A program made the position numbers and the translations under genes. From Acetanaerobacterium elongatum (GTDB taxonomy: Bacteria > Bacillota > Clostridia > Oscillospirales > Ruminococcaceae), in contig NZ_FNID01000024.1 of assembly GCF_900103835.1 (NCBI RefSeq), forward strand, positions 1-45,372: 45,372 nt of DNA. Reading direction: 5' to 3'. Positions 34,320 to 42,380 of this stretch are shown one piece after another (position 1 is the stretch's first letter; each line of letters starts with the position of its first letter). A model generated the notes under the pieces. That model did no database searches and was not told where the DNA came from. It saw nothing but the letters and a program-made list of their open reading frames with translations.

Positions 34320-35021
34320 TTACTCGGGGCGGACGGAGGTAAGGTAACCGATGGCGCGCTCCACCGAGGTTTTAGCCTCCGTGCGGTCGATATCCACCCC
34401 CGCGCTGCGGTAATCAAACATCTTACAGAAGCTGCTCACATCCGCCTTGGTCTTCTCCAGGTAGCTTTTGGTAAGGGCGGTGGAGACGGTTAAAAACTCC
34501 GCAAGCTCCTTTTTGCCCAGGCGCTTTTGGGCACGCTCAACAAGCTGAAGGTAGTGCGGCAGGCAGAGGAACGGCTGCTCGGCGTAGAGGGTGCGAAACG
34601 CCTGCTCCCTGCCCCAGATGGTGAACAGGTTGGCCGTCATCTGCTCCATGGAGGCATCCACCTTGGCGCAGACATAGCACCCCTGTGCCATCGACTTGGC
34701 GGTGCGGATGTCCGCCTTGCCGCCCTTAAGCGCTTTCTCGTCGGGCAGCGCCTTGATAAGCTCATCCAGATGGCTTTCGAGCATCAGCGCCAGCGAAAGG
34801 CGGTTCTTGCGTTTGAGCATCCTGCCATAGTGGCCGGAGCAGAAGCCCTGCGAGTTCGTCTGTATGCGGATATCCGGCTCCATCATCGCGGCGCCCATGA
34901 TGGCGTCGAGCGCGCGCTCCTCCAGCAGATCGTGCAGGCGGCAGAGGGGGCAGCCGTCCTTCGGCTCGAAAACCTCGCTGATGGGGATGGTGTACAGGGT
35001 TTCCTTCATGGTGATGGCCAT
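34320..35021 (-). CDS. DUF6062-like protein with Cys/His pairs
   Basis: A 233-residue soluble protein. It has four metal-ligand-like pairs: C24-x-x-C27 (CPLC), C61-x-x-H64 (CSGH), C115-x-x-C118 (CYVC) and C153-x-x-H156 (CLPH), arranged as two similar halves, each a CxxC followed by CxxH. The start KETLYTIPISEVFEP and the block SLALMLESHLDELI match what is known of DUF6062 in Firmicutes. Two zinc sites are likely; the function is not known. The ATG at 35021 has AGGAAAGGA directly upstream; ATG 35009 is the alternative. It is divergent from the DNA glycosylase gene, with about 115 bases between them. Confidence 0.75.
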   Translation of the reverse strand: MAITMKETLYTIPISEVFEPKDGCPLCRLHDLLEERALDAIMGAAMMEPDIRIQTNSQGFCSGHYGRMLKRKNRLSLALMLESHLDELIKALPDEKALKGGKADIRTAKSMAQGCYVCAKVDASMEQMTANLFTIWGREQAFRTLYAEQPFLCLPHYLQLVERAQKRLGKKELAEFLTVSTALTKSYLEKTKADVSSFCKMFDYRSAGVDIDRTEAKTSVERAIGYLTSVRPE

Positions 35022-35093
35022 TCCTTTCCTGTGGATATGGTGTACATTTCTTGAATTTTTATTTCAGTTACTAAAGCTATTATACCACATCAA

Positions 35094-35102
35094 TGATATA
35101 AT
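35094..35102 (+). promoter_or_regulatory. Extended -10 element upstream of the DNA glycosylase gene
   Basis: TGATATAAT at 35094-35102, about 35 bases before the GTG start. No clear -35 box. Confidence 0.4.
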
Positions 35103-35136
35103 GGTAGTATTATATACTATTGGTGGGGGTTTTGTC

Positions 35137-35991
35137 GTGGAGATACAGGTTTCGGGGAAGGATATTGTCATCACTCACCTGCAGGATTTCTGCCTGCGGG
35201 ATATCCTGTGCTGCGGGCAGTGCTTTGTGTTTCGCGAGCTTGCGCCCGATACCTTCTTCGGCACGGCGGGCGGCAGGGCGCTTACCGTCTCGCAAAGCGG
35301 TGACACCCTTACGCTGCACAACACCACCCCCACCGACTTCGAGGGCTTCTGGCGCGGGTATTTTGACCTTGACCGCGACTACGCCGCCGTAAAGCGCGCC
35401 CTCTGCTGCGACGAAACCCTGCGCCTTGCGGTGGCATATGCCCCCGGCATGCGGGTGCTGCGCCAGCCGCCGTGGGAGGCGCTGTGCTCGTTTATATTAT
35501 CGCAGAACAACAACATCAAGCGCATTCAGGGGATTGTAGAGCGCCTGTGTGAAACCTTCGGCGAGGCGCTGCCCGGCGGCGGGTACGGCTTCCCTACTCC
35601 GCAGACGCTTGCAAGCCTTACGGTGGAGGACTTAGCCCCGCTGCGGGCGGGCTTTCGTGCAAAATATATCCTTGACGCCGCGCAAAAGGTGGCCTCGGGC
35701 GAGGTAAACCTTAACGAGCTGTACACGCTGGATATTGACGACGCCCGCCGGTCGCTTATGCGCATTAAAGGCGTGGGCATTAAGGTGGCCGACTGCGCGC
35801 TGCTTTACGGCGCCTCACGGGTGGAGGCCTTCCCGCTCGACGTGTGGATGAAGCGGGCGATGGCCTCGCTGTTCCCGAAAGGGCTGCCGGACTGCGCCGT
35901 ACCCTATGCGGGGCTGGCGCAGCAGTATATCTTTCATTACATACGGTGCGGGGTAAAGGGCGCGTGTGAGGTTGGGGCTGAGGGGAAATAA
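35137..35991 (+). CDS. 8-oxoguanine DNA glycosylase, OGG1-type
   Basis: Base-excision-repair glycosylase/lyase that removes 8-oxoguanine. 284 residues from GTG 35137, seven bases after GGTGGGGG; frames further up overlap the neighbouring gene and lack a site. It has an N-terminal OGG_N-type domain (about 1-105; QDFCLRDILCCGQCFVF) and an HhH-GPD domain, with FILSQNNNIKRI, the helix-hairpin-helix RIKGVGIKVADC, the catalytic Lys216 and the activating Asp235 in FPLDVWMKRA. The usual C-terminal QQYIFHYIR is present, but the last 15 residues (CGVKGACEVGAEGK) seem unusual and run up to a palindromic repeat. A general 3-methyladenine glycosylase label is also sometimes used for this family. Confidence 0.88.
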   Translation: MEIQVSGKDIVITHLQDFCLRDILCCGQCFVFRELAPDTFFGTAGGRALTVSQSGDTLTLHNTTPTDFEGFWRGYFDLDRDYAAVKRALCCDETLRLAVAYAPGMRVLRQPPWEALCSFILSQNNNIKRIQGIVERLCETFGEALPGGGYGFPTPQTLASLTVEDLAPLRAGFRAKYILDAAQKVASGEVNLNELYTLDIDDARRSLMRIKGVGIKVADCALLYGASRVEAFPLDVWMKRAMASLFPKGLPDCAVPYAGLAQQYIFHYIRCGVKGACEVGAEGK

Positions 35992-35995
35992 AAGA

Positions 35996-36119
35996 GCCGC
36001 AGCCATGAGGGCTGCGGCGGGGTAAATGGCACGCCAACCGCCAACACAAACATAGGGGCAGACCGGTGCGTCTGCCCCTATAAAACTATGCGGGTGAAGC
36101 GGAACGGTCAAGACCGTTC
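35996..36119. repeat. Three palindromes in a row (intergenic repeat)
   Basis: GCCGCAGCC (35996-36004) with GGCTGCGGC (36010-36018); ATAGGGGCAGAC (36052-36063) with GTCTGCCCCTAT (36070-36081); GAACGGTC (36102-36109) with GACCGTTC (36112-36119). None has a T tail. The style (GGGGCAGAC and AACGGTCAAGACCGTT palindromes) fits repeated intergenic elements of Oscillospiraceae genomes, but copy number cannot be judged from one window. Confidence 0.6.
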
Positions 36120-36136
36120 ACTACAAGAAAACCGAA

Positions 36137-36160
36137 AGCAGGGCTTCAATCGCCCCTGCT
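36137..36160 (-). terminator. Terminator of the lipoprotein gene
   Basis: AGCAGGG (36137-36143) pairs with CCCTGCT (36154-36160). On the minus strand it is followed by TTCGGTTTTC. Confidence 0.65.
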
Positions 36161-36163
36161 CCA

Positions 36164-37399
36164 TTATTCTTTAGTAGTCTCCTCTTTGACATAGGAAATA
36201 TATCTATAATTATCCCCGTCCACCTCAAGGACTGCCTGGCAATTCCAGCGAAGAATAGCTTCCGAACTGGTAATGCTGTCTTTCATCGTTAAGGTAAGCC
36301 GGTTACCCTCCTGTTTTGCGCTGACGATTTCTGTATCCGCCGTCGTGCCGATTCCGCCCGTCCAATAGGCGTTGCGCTTTTTGTCGTAGTACTGCGATTT
36401 CCGTATCTGCTCCGGCGTTACGTCAAGGTGCTTCATCACCGCCGCCTCAAGCTCCTTGGCGGGCATATAGGGGTTGCCGAAATACTCCTCAATGGGGGTG
36501 TTCTTGGGCATGTCTACCTCGCCCGTACCGCACAGGTAGATATAGTAAACCACCAGCGCGTCCGGTTCAAGCTTTGCGGCATCGTTCCAAGTACTCCGCC
36601 CCAAATCATACTCAAACGCCTCTGCGTATTTTTTGTACCGTTCGAGCTTCTCGGTCTCCTTTAAAAACGTCTCGCTGCATTTATAGGAAACATACTTCAC
36701 CGTATTGTCACCGGTCAGCTCCACCGTCAGCGTGCCGCTCGGGAAGATGAGCCTGTCCTTCCCGTAGGGCCTGTAGTTCACCGCCGCATACCCCGCGAGC
36801 AGGGTGGCCTCCTTATCCTCCACTTTACCGGGGTCTGGCACCGTCAGCCCCACCTCTATCTCAATCCGGCTGCCCTTTTGCGTTGCAGAGATAGCGCGGA
36901 ATGGCAGTTCTTGCTTATGGGTGTACAGGTGATAGGTCTGCGCCTTTTTGTTATACATCCATGAGGTTCTCAAATAATCGGCACTCACATCAAAATGACG
37001 CTGCAGCGCCGCCTCCACCTCTGCCGCCGATGGGTCGGGGGTATTGAGGTTTACATCTGCGGGGCGGTTTAACAGGTTATTATCCCCGCAGATACTTATC
37101 AGATGATTCACTTGAATCTCCGACGCGCTTGCCCATGGGTAGCACAGGCAGTAGTCGCCGAGGGGTGCTACGTAGGCTTTGGTAACGGCCTCGATATCGC
37201 TTAAATCGACGGGCGCGCTGTTAGTACCGGAGCTTAGTGCCGCCGCCTTGCTTTCCTGCCCGGACGAGCCTTGCGCCTGAGATGACAACAGCTCCCCAAC
37301 CGGAACAGGGTTTTGCTTGTTCACTCCTGTGCAGGAGCCAAGCAGCATTGCGCCCGCCAGTAATCCGGCGGCTGCTTTGAGGATACCTTTTACCCGCAT
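36164..37399 (-). CDS. Lipoprotein with two related repeats, function unknown
   Basis: A 411-residue predicted lipoprotein. The ATG at 37399 has GAGGG seven bases upstream; the frame extends to 37465 without a site. The signal peptide ends in lipobox L20-G-S-C23. A Ser/Gln/Ala linker follows. Two related domains are visible (about 85-185 and 268-375), each with a W or CGxx segment, an EVEAALQRHFDVSADYLRTS-like helix (second copy LEAAVMKHLDVTPEQIRKS), YNKK/YDKK, and an alternating strand pair (ATQKGSRIEIEVGLT and AKQEGNRLTLTMKDS). This points to an internal duplication. It faces outward at the membrane. No enzyme motif was recognised. Monocistronic. Confidence 0.75.
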   Translation of the reverse strand: MRVKGILKAAAGLLAGAMLLGSCTGVNKQNPVPVGELLSSQAQGSSGQESKAAALSSGTNSAPVDLSDIEAVTKAYVAPLGDYCLCYPWASASEIQVNHLISICGDNNLLNRPADVNLNTPDPSAAEVEAALQRHFDVSADYLRTSWMYNKKAQTYHLYTHKQELPFRAISATQKGSRIEIEVGLTVPDPGKVEDKEATLLAGYAAVNYRPYGKDRLIFPSGTLTVELTGDNTVKYVSYKCSETFLKETEKLERYKKYAEAFEYDLGRSTWNDAAKLEPDALVVYYIYLCGTGEVDMPKNTPIEEYFGNPYMPAKELEAAVMKHLDVTPEQIRKSQYYDKKRNAYWTGGIGTTADTEIVSAKQEGNRLTLTMKDSITSSEAILRWNCQAVLEVDGDNYRYISYVKEETTKE

Positions 37400-37577
37400 G
37401 ATGATTCCCTCTTTCATTAATACGAACCATATCCTAACAGATTTTGCATTATTAATAAAGTGCATTAATACTTACATTTTACTTCATTTTAAAAATTTGT
37501 CTATTATTTAAGTGGATTGTAGAATATGGTTACTTTTCACAATTCGAGCAAATTGACGTCGATATTTTTTATTATAA

Positions 37578-37606
37578 TTGACATATTAAATGGTTATTGA
37601 TATGAT
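37578..37606 (+). promoter_or_regulatory. Promoter of the PocR-type chemoreceptor gene
   Basis: TTGACA (37578-37583), a 17-base spacer and TATGAT (37601-37606): the same -35/-10 pair as the GntR operon promoter at 13248. The leader is about 57 bases. Confidence 0.8.
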
Positions 37607-37669
37607 ATTAGTAAAAGATAAAGTGTTTTTTCTTGTAACAACAAATACATCCTACATAAGGAGAAAAAA

Positions 37670-38713
37670 ATGATTTCTGTTGTTGACTCTAAGGTGGATC
37701 TTAAAAAGCTCGAGCTTGCAGACATTATTGACGTCAATGTATTGCAGAAATTTTTAGATAACTTTGCGGTGGGGTTTAACTGCGCCGCCGTTTCGGTAGG
37801 CCGGCACGGCGAGGAATTCACGCGCCCCAGCCACTACCGCCCGTTTTGCTCCAACTATATCCACGCAAGCAAGGTCGGCGACGAGCGCTGCGCCGTTTGC
37901 CACAACGACTTCGGGCGAAAGGCAATCTCCATCGGCCGCCCCTACATAGGGCAGTGCCATGCGGGCCTGGTAGACTTCTCCGCACCTGTGATCATCAACG
38001 GTGAACACATCGGAACCGTTCTGGGCGGGCAGATACTTGAAAAGCCCGCAGACGAGAAAACCATCCGCCGGGTAGCCTCCGAAATCGGCACCAGCAGCGA
38101 CGGGCTGTGGGAGGCCGCGGAGCAGATTGACATTGTTCCGATGAAAACCATCGAGGCTGCCGCAGAGGTAATGTATATCGTAGTAAACGCGCTGGCGCAG
38201 AGCGGCTACAACCGCATCGAAACCGATCTGCTTTCGTCTGACCTGGCCAACAACTTCATCCAGATATCCGCCACCATCGACAATCTGTCGGAGGATTCCC
38301 AAACCATCACCGTAAGCCAGAGCAATCTGGTAGAGGAGATCAACCAGATTCGCGATAACATTAAGGAGATTACCAAGGTTCTTGAATCGATTAAGCAGAT
38401 TGCGTACCAAACCACCATTCTGGGCGTAAATGCGTCTATCGAGGCCGCGCATATCGGAAAGGCCGGAAAAGGCTTTGCGGTGGTGGCCGACGAAATCCGC
38501 AGGCTTTCGGATACCACTAAGGCTACCGTTGAGTCGATCGACCATATCAAGCAGACCATCGATTCCAGCATCAACACCACGTTAAAGAGCGCCAACACAA
38601 CGCTCGGCACCACCAGCAACCAATCCGCCGCAATGGAGGAGCTATCCGCCACCGTACAAAGCTCGGTTACCCTTGCCGAAGACCTCCGCTCATTGTTCGG
38701 CAAGAAGCAATAA
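37670..38713 (+). CDS. Soluble PocR-domain methyl-accepting chemotaxis-type protein
   Basis: A 347-residue protein without signal peptide or membrane segment, so it is a cytoplasmic receptor. The N-terminal domain (about 15-175) matches the PocR sensory domain: GRHGEEFTRPSHYRPFC, ERCAVCHNDFGRKAI, YIGQCHAGLVDFSAPV and IGTVLGGQI. It has Cys60, Cys74, Cys77 and Cys96. The C-terminal half (about 200-345) is a short MCP signalling hairpin with the conserved tip and return helix IAYQTTILGVNASIEAAHIG and GFAVVADEIRRLS. AAGGAG lies six bases before the ATG. It should pass a metabolite or metal/redox signal to CheA/CheW. No che genes are nearby. Confidence 0.9.
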   Translation: MISVVDSKVDLKKLELADIIDVNVLQKFLDNFAVGFNCAAVSVGRHGEEFTRPSHYRPFCSNYIHASKVGDERCAVCHNDFGRKAISIGRPYIGQCHAGLVDFSAPVIINGEHIGTVLGGQILEKPADEKTIRRVASEIGTSSDGLWEAAEQIDIVPMKTIEAAAEVMYIVVNALAQSGYNRIETDLLSSDLANNFIQISATIDNLSEDSQTITVSQSNLVEEINQIRDNIKEITKVLESIKQIAYQTTILGVNASIEAAHIGKAGKGFAVVADEIRRLSDTTKATVESIDHIKQTIDSSINTTLKSANTTLGTTSNQSAAMEELSATVQSSVTLAEDLRSLFGKKQ

Positions 38714-38745
38714 ATACCTTCCCCACTAATACAATATGAAACAAT

Positions 38746-38791
38746 AAAGGCTCCCCCGCAGCAGAAACCCTCTGCCGCAGGGAAGCCTTTT
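38746..38791. terminator. Terminator between convergent chemoreceptor and spoIIE genes
   Basis: AAAGGCT (38746-38752) pairs with AGCCTTT (38784-38790), with further C/G pairs inside. Flanking A and T runs serve both strands. Confidence 0.7.
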
Positions 38792-38803
38792 CTCATTTCC
38801 TGT

Positions 38804-41143
38804 TTATACGTTCGCCGTTACCAGCACCGCCGCTGCCGAGATGTCATCGTCGTGCCCGTCGCTGCGGCGCTTCTTGGCGGTTTCTACTATATACTTTGCA
38901 AGGTTACCCATGTCGTCGCTGTCGTACCGCTCCAGCTCCTGGATAATCCACTCGGGGCCGTCGGCCAAGGCACCGTCAGAAACCATCAGCACCATGTCGC
39001 CGCTCTCCAGCTTCAGCTGGTTCTGATCGATAGAAACACCGTTTAGGATGCCGATGGGTAAGCTGTCGCCCTCCAGCATGAAGGTCTTTCCCGCGCTTTT
39101 TACAAAGGTTGGCGCGGCGCCCGCCTTATAGATCTGCGTTTTACCGGTGTACAGGTCGATGAGCGTGATGTCGGCGGTAGAGAGCGATTCCTCCGCCGAT
39201 TTTACCAGCAGCGCGGAGTTTGCAAACTTCATGGCGCCCTCCGGCCGTAACCCGGCGCTGATCATCTTGGTGAGCAGCGAGGAGGTCATGGCGGAATCCA
39301 CTGCCGCTGCGGGGCCGCTGCCCATGCCGTCGCTCAGCACTACCTGTACCTGCCCGCCGGAATTTGCCACATAGCGGATATTGTCGCCGCACACCCGCCC
39401 GTCCTTGAACGCGGATTGGTACTCGCCGTAGAGCACCGTCAGCCTGGGCTTTTCGCGCAGGCGGATGGTTGTGAGGTTATCCTTCTCGGTAATCACCGGA
39501 AGTGCCAGGCTCTTCTTGCACACCACGCCCAGCGCCTTGGCCAGCTTCACGCGGCTGATGCTCTCGATCTCGTCGGTGGCAATGCGGATGGTTAAGAGCA
39601 ACCGTCCGTCTTTGTCGTTTTCGCACAGCACGCCGGTGGGCGTGATGCCGGTACCCTCCAAGTACTCCCTTACTGCTGCCGAAAGCGCCGCGTTCACCTC
39701 ATGCCGGTTTATCACCTCTCGGCTCAGCTCGTCCAGCAGCTCAGACATTGTCTCAAACTGCTCCGAGACAATCGACCGCACCTCGCCAAAACGCCGCACC
39801 GAGCTTTCCCGCGCGCGGAACCGGCTGAAACCGTCGTTTACGGCAGTGATGATTCGGCGGGTTTTCTTGCAGCTTTCCAGGAATTCCGGCGGGAAGTCGT
39901 CCTCGGCGATGGTGCTCTGCTGCCTATATGCCTCCGAAAGGGTATTGAACGCGCCCATAGTGCGGTTGTAGTGCTTGCCCCAGCAGCTAAATCGCTTGTC
40001 ACAGTGCCCGCAAACGCTGTGCGAAACCTCGTCGTACACCGAGGAGATATCACCCGACTGGATGCGGCCAAGCCCCTGCGACACCGTCTCTACCGCCGTA
40101 CGCACCTCACGCATGGCATTCCCCGCAAGGGTAAGCCGCGTGTACACCTCCGCATCAGCCTCCGCCTGCGGCTTAAGGCTCTCTAGCTTAAACAGGGCGG
40201 CGCGATTGATGAGCTTCTGCGGCAGCAGCATATACACAAGCGTTGCGGCCATCACCTCATACAGCACCGATAAGGGAACCACGTCGGTGCCCGCCATCAG
40301 CACGGCCATGCCGTTGGCGAGGATAAACGCCGCAGCGCTTCCGGTGCGCCCGAACACGCCGAACACCCCTGCAAGCAGCGCCGCAAAGCCATACACCGCC
40401 GCCAGTACAATGAGGTTAAAGCTCGCAAGCCCCGAGGTTACACCCACCACAACCCCCGCCGCACAAGCCGCTGCCGGGCCGTAGGCAGACGCGATTACCA
40501 GAATTACCAGCACCGCCGCAAACCGCCCCACCGAAAAGCCCATGACATTTACCCCGCACAGTGCCAGCAGCATAATACTGGCCACCACCACCAGGCAGGC
40601 GTGCTGCTTACGGTCTACCACGCTGGCAAGAAACCCCTGGTCAAGCGACTGCAGCGCAACCGAGCAGAAGAAGGCCACGGCTGCGGAAAGCACCGCCTCG
40701 GCTGCCGAAACGGTAACGCCCGCTGCGTCGGCCATCAGCGTGTAGGCGGATAGCAGCGAGGGTACCCCTGTGGCCAGCAGTGCCACCGCGGCCAAAAAGC
40801 CGCTCTTTTTCGCAAGCTTCACACGATTATTCAGCAGCAGGCGGATTACCGCCACTACACAAAGCGCCAAGAGGTATTTCGTAGCACCCGCTACCGGCAG
40901 CAGCGGCAGGCAGTAGCCCACCGCGGCGCCCAGCAGGGCCGGAAACAGCAGGCTTGCCGGCACCCCGGCGGCAAACGCCACGCCGAAGGGTGCGATACGG
41001 TCAAACATCCCGGCGCGGGACATTAAAATACCCGCGGCAAACACCGCCGCCCACCGCCCCAGCAGGCGGATATCCAGATACGGCGCAACCAACGCCGCCA
41101 AACGGTTTTGTGTAGCTGAACGCTGTTTCATAGTAAGATCCAT
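38804..41143 (-). CDS. spoIIE: Stage II sporulation protein E (SpoIIE phosphatase)
   Basis: Membrane serine phosphatase that dephosphorylates SpoIIAA and so activates sigma F in the forespore; it also acts at the polar septum. About 779 residues from ATG 41143. It has about ten membrane segments (roughly 30-325), a central regulatory region with a Cys cluster (CGHCDKRFSCWG), and a C-terminal PP2C phosphatase domain (about 560-779) with VLSDGMGSG (Asp605), MVSDGALADG (Asp723) and the DGHDDDIS ending. The frame remains open for 68 codons upstream (to 41347), with an unlikely basic sequence. A 41131 ATG is also possible. The ribosome site AAAGGG is close to the first ATG. The sporulation regulators of its promoter are not obvious. 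Confidence 0.92.
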   Translation of the reverse strand: MDLTMKQRSATQNRLAALVAPYLDIRLLGRWAAVFAAGILMSRAGMFDRIAPFGVAFAAGVPASLLFPALLGAAVGYCLPLLPVAGATKYLLALCVVAVIRLLLNNRVKLAKKSGFLAAVALLATGVPSLLSAYTLMADAAGVTVSAAEAVLSAAVAFFCSVALQSLDQGFLASVVDRKQHACLVVVASIMLLALCGVNVMGFSVGRFAAVLVILVIASAYGPAAACAAGVVVGVTSGLASFNLIVLAAVYGFAALLAGVFGVFGRTGSAAAFILANGMAVLMAGTDVVPLSVLYEVMAATLVYMLLPQKLINRAALFKLESLKPQAEADAEVYTRLTLAGNAMREVRTAVETVSQGLGRIQSGDISSVYDEVSHSVCGHCDKRFSCWGKHYNRTMGAFNTLSEAYRQQSTIAEDDFPPEFLESCKKTRRIITAVNDGFSRFRARESSVRRFGEVRSIVSEQFETMSELLDELSREVINRHEVNAALSAAVREYLEGTGITPTGVLCENDKDGRLLLTIRIATDEIESISRVKLAKALGVVCKKSLALPVITEKDNLTTIRLREKPRLTVLYGEYQSAFKDGRVCGDNIRYVANSGGQVQVVLSDGMGSGPAAAVDSAMTSSLLTKMISAGLRPEGAMKFANSALLVKSAEESLSTADITLIDLYTGKTQIYKAGAAPTFVKSAGKTFMLEGDSLPIGILNGVSIDQNQLKLESGDMVLMVSDGALADGPEWIIQELERYDSDDMGNLAKYIVETAKKRRSDGHDDDISAAAVLVTANV

Positions 41144-41517
41144 GCCCTTTCTTTTAGGCTTTACGCCTAAAAAAAGGCATAAAACCGATTTTGAAAAGTG
41201 TCGATGCCGCTTGCGGCAGGAGCGGCTACGCATACGATGAAAGACTTCGTCTTTTAAACAGACAGTTTTTAGAAGGCTGAAAGATTTTATTTCAACCAAA
41301 CCTTTAGTAAAACATCTGCGTATATTCTTAAGCCGCTGCGAATACACATAAACTGACCCTGTGTTTACTGTTATTATTGGTATTAATTACCTAATTTATA
41401 CTACCCCCGTCCGCTCAAGAAACCTGTCGCAACCATGGTACATAAGGAATCAAAACAGGCAGAAAAAAGGAGTACCCGCAATAATTTGTGGGTACTCCTA
41501 TATGAATTAAAGCTATT
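41144..41517. other. Region upstream of spoIIE with hairpins
   Basis: Minus-strand leader of spoIIE. A perfect hairpin TTTTAGGC-TTTAC-GCCTAAAA (41152-41172) lies just before the start codon and its 3' arm abuts the ribosome site. A second one, TGCCGC-TT-GCGGCA, is at 41204-41217. The in-frame codons up to 41347 give a basic, unfamiliar peptide. From 41348 to 41467 nothing else was recognised apart from the yggS terminator that follows. Confidence 0.45.
41468..41499 (-). terminator. Terminator of yggS
   Basis: AGGAGTACCCGCA (41468-41480) pairs with TGTGGGTACTCCT (41487-41499), with one non-standard pair. On the minus strand it is followed by TTTTTTCTG. Confidence 0.8.
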
Positions 41518-42231
41518 CTACTGTATATATATCCTTGGCCCAAAAAGCGCGGTGCCTACGCGCACAAGGGTTGAGCCCTCCAGAATCGCCTCCTGGTAGT
41601 CGCCGGACATACCCATCGAGAGCACATGCGGTATCTGCTTACTGAAATACGGCTCGGTTTGGTCGAAAAGCACCTTCATGCGCGCAAAATAACGGCGCGC
41701 CTCATCGGGAGTTTCGGCACGCGGCGGGATGCACATCAGCCCCGCAATCCGCAGGCTGGGCAGCTTTGCAATCTCCTCCAGCAGCGCCTGCAGCCCCTGC
41801 GGCTCCACCCCGCTCTTGGAAAGCTCGCCTCCGATGTTCACCTCAACAAGGATATCCTGAAACTGCACACTCGCGGCTAAACCCGAAAGCTGCTGCATGG
41901 TGTGGCTAACTTCCTGCGCAAGCTTTAGGCTATCCACCGAATGGATGAGCACTACCTTCCCCGCCACCTGACGCACCTTATTGGTTTGCAGGTGCCCGAT
42001 GAAATGCAGCGCCGCGCCCTCATACGCGTTTTGCGCGAGCTTTTCGGTCAGCTCCTGCACGCGGTTTTCCCCCGCCGCCTTCACTCCGCAGGCGATGGCC
42101 TCGCGCACGGTTGCGGCATCCTGCGTTTTGGTGGCGGCAAGCAGGGTGATCTCATCGGCTCTGCGGCCCGCCTTTTGCGCCGCCTTTGCAATCTGCCGCT
42201 CAATCTCCTTGAGCTTTTCGGCTAAATCCAT
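41518..42231 (-). CDS. yggS: Pyridoxal phosphate homeostasis protein (YggS/PLPBP family)
   Basis: A single-domain PLP-binding TIM-barrel protein of 237 residues, the usual length. It has Lys35 in LLAATKTQ (the Schiff-base lysine), GENRVQEL, LHFIGHLQTNKVR, DILVEVNIGGELSKSG and LSMGMSGDYQEAI, followed by LVRVGTALFG, which binds the phosphate. It helps to keep free pyridoxal phosphate in balance. In Firmicutes it is often beside sepF/ylmG, but here it stands alone between the spoIIE leader and a divergent SDR gene. No good ribosome site was found for ATG 42231. Confidence 0.94.
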   Translation of the reverse strand: MDLAEKLKEIERQIAKAAQKAGRRADEITLLAATKTQDAATVREAIACGVKAAGENRVQELTEKLAQNAYEGAALHFIGHLQTNKVRQVAGKVVLIHSVDSLKLAQEVSHTMQQLSGLAASVQFQDILVEVNIGGELSKSGVEPQGLQALLEEIAKLPSLRIAGLMCIPPRAETPDEARRYFARMKVLFDQTEPYFSKQIPHVLSMGMSGDYQEAILEGSTLVRVGTALFGPRIYIQ

Positions 42232-42380
42232 TCGGAAACACCAGCTTTCAACTATATCAATTCAATATTGGATTTTAATTATACCAGAATCAGCCTTGCA
42301 CTGTCTATGACTTAACACTCGTATAGCCTGCGGTCTAGTGGGGATACTAGCTGAAAATGCGCATAATAAGGAGAATGATA

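Noticed and set aside
41190-41435. TGTCGAT (about 41197) and TGTCGCA (about 41425) as Spo0A boxes upstream of spoIIE
   Set aside because: Each differs from TGTCGAA at one base, they are far apart and not placed against a visible promoter; a 7-base near-match is expected by chance.
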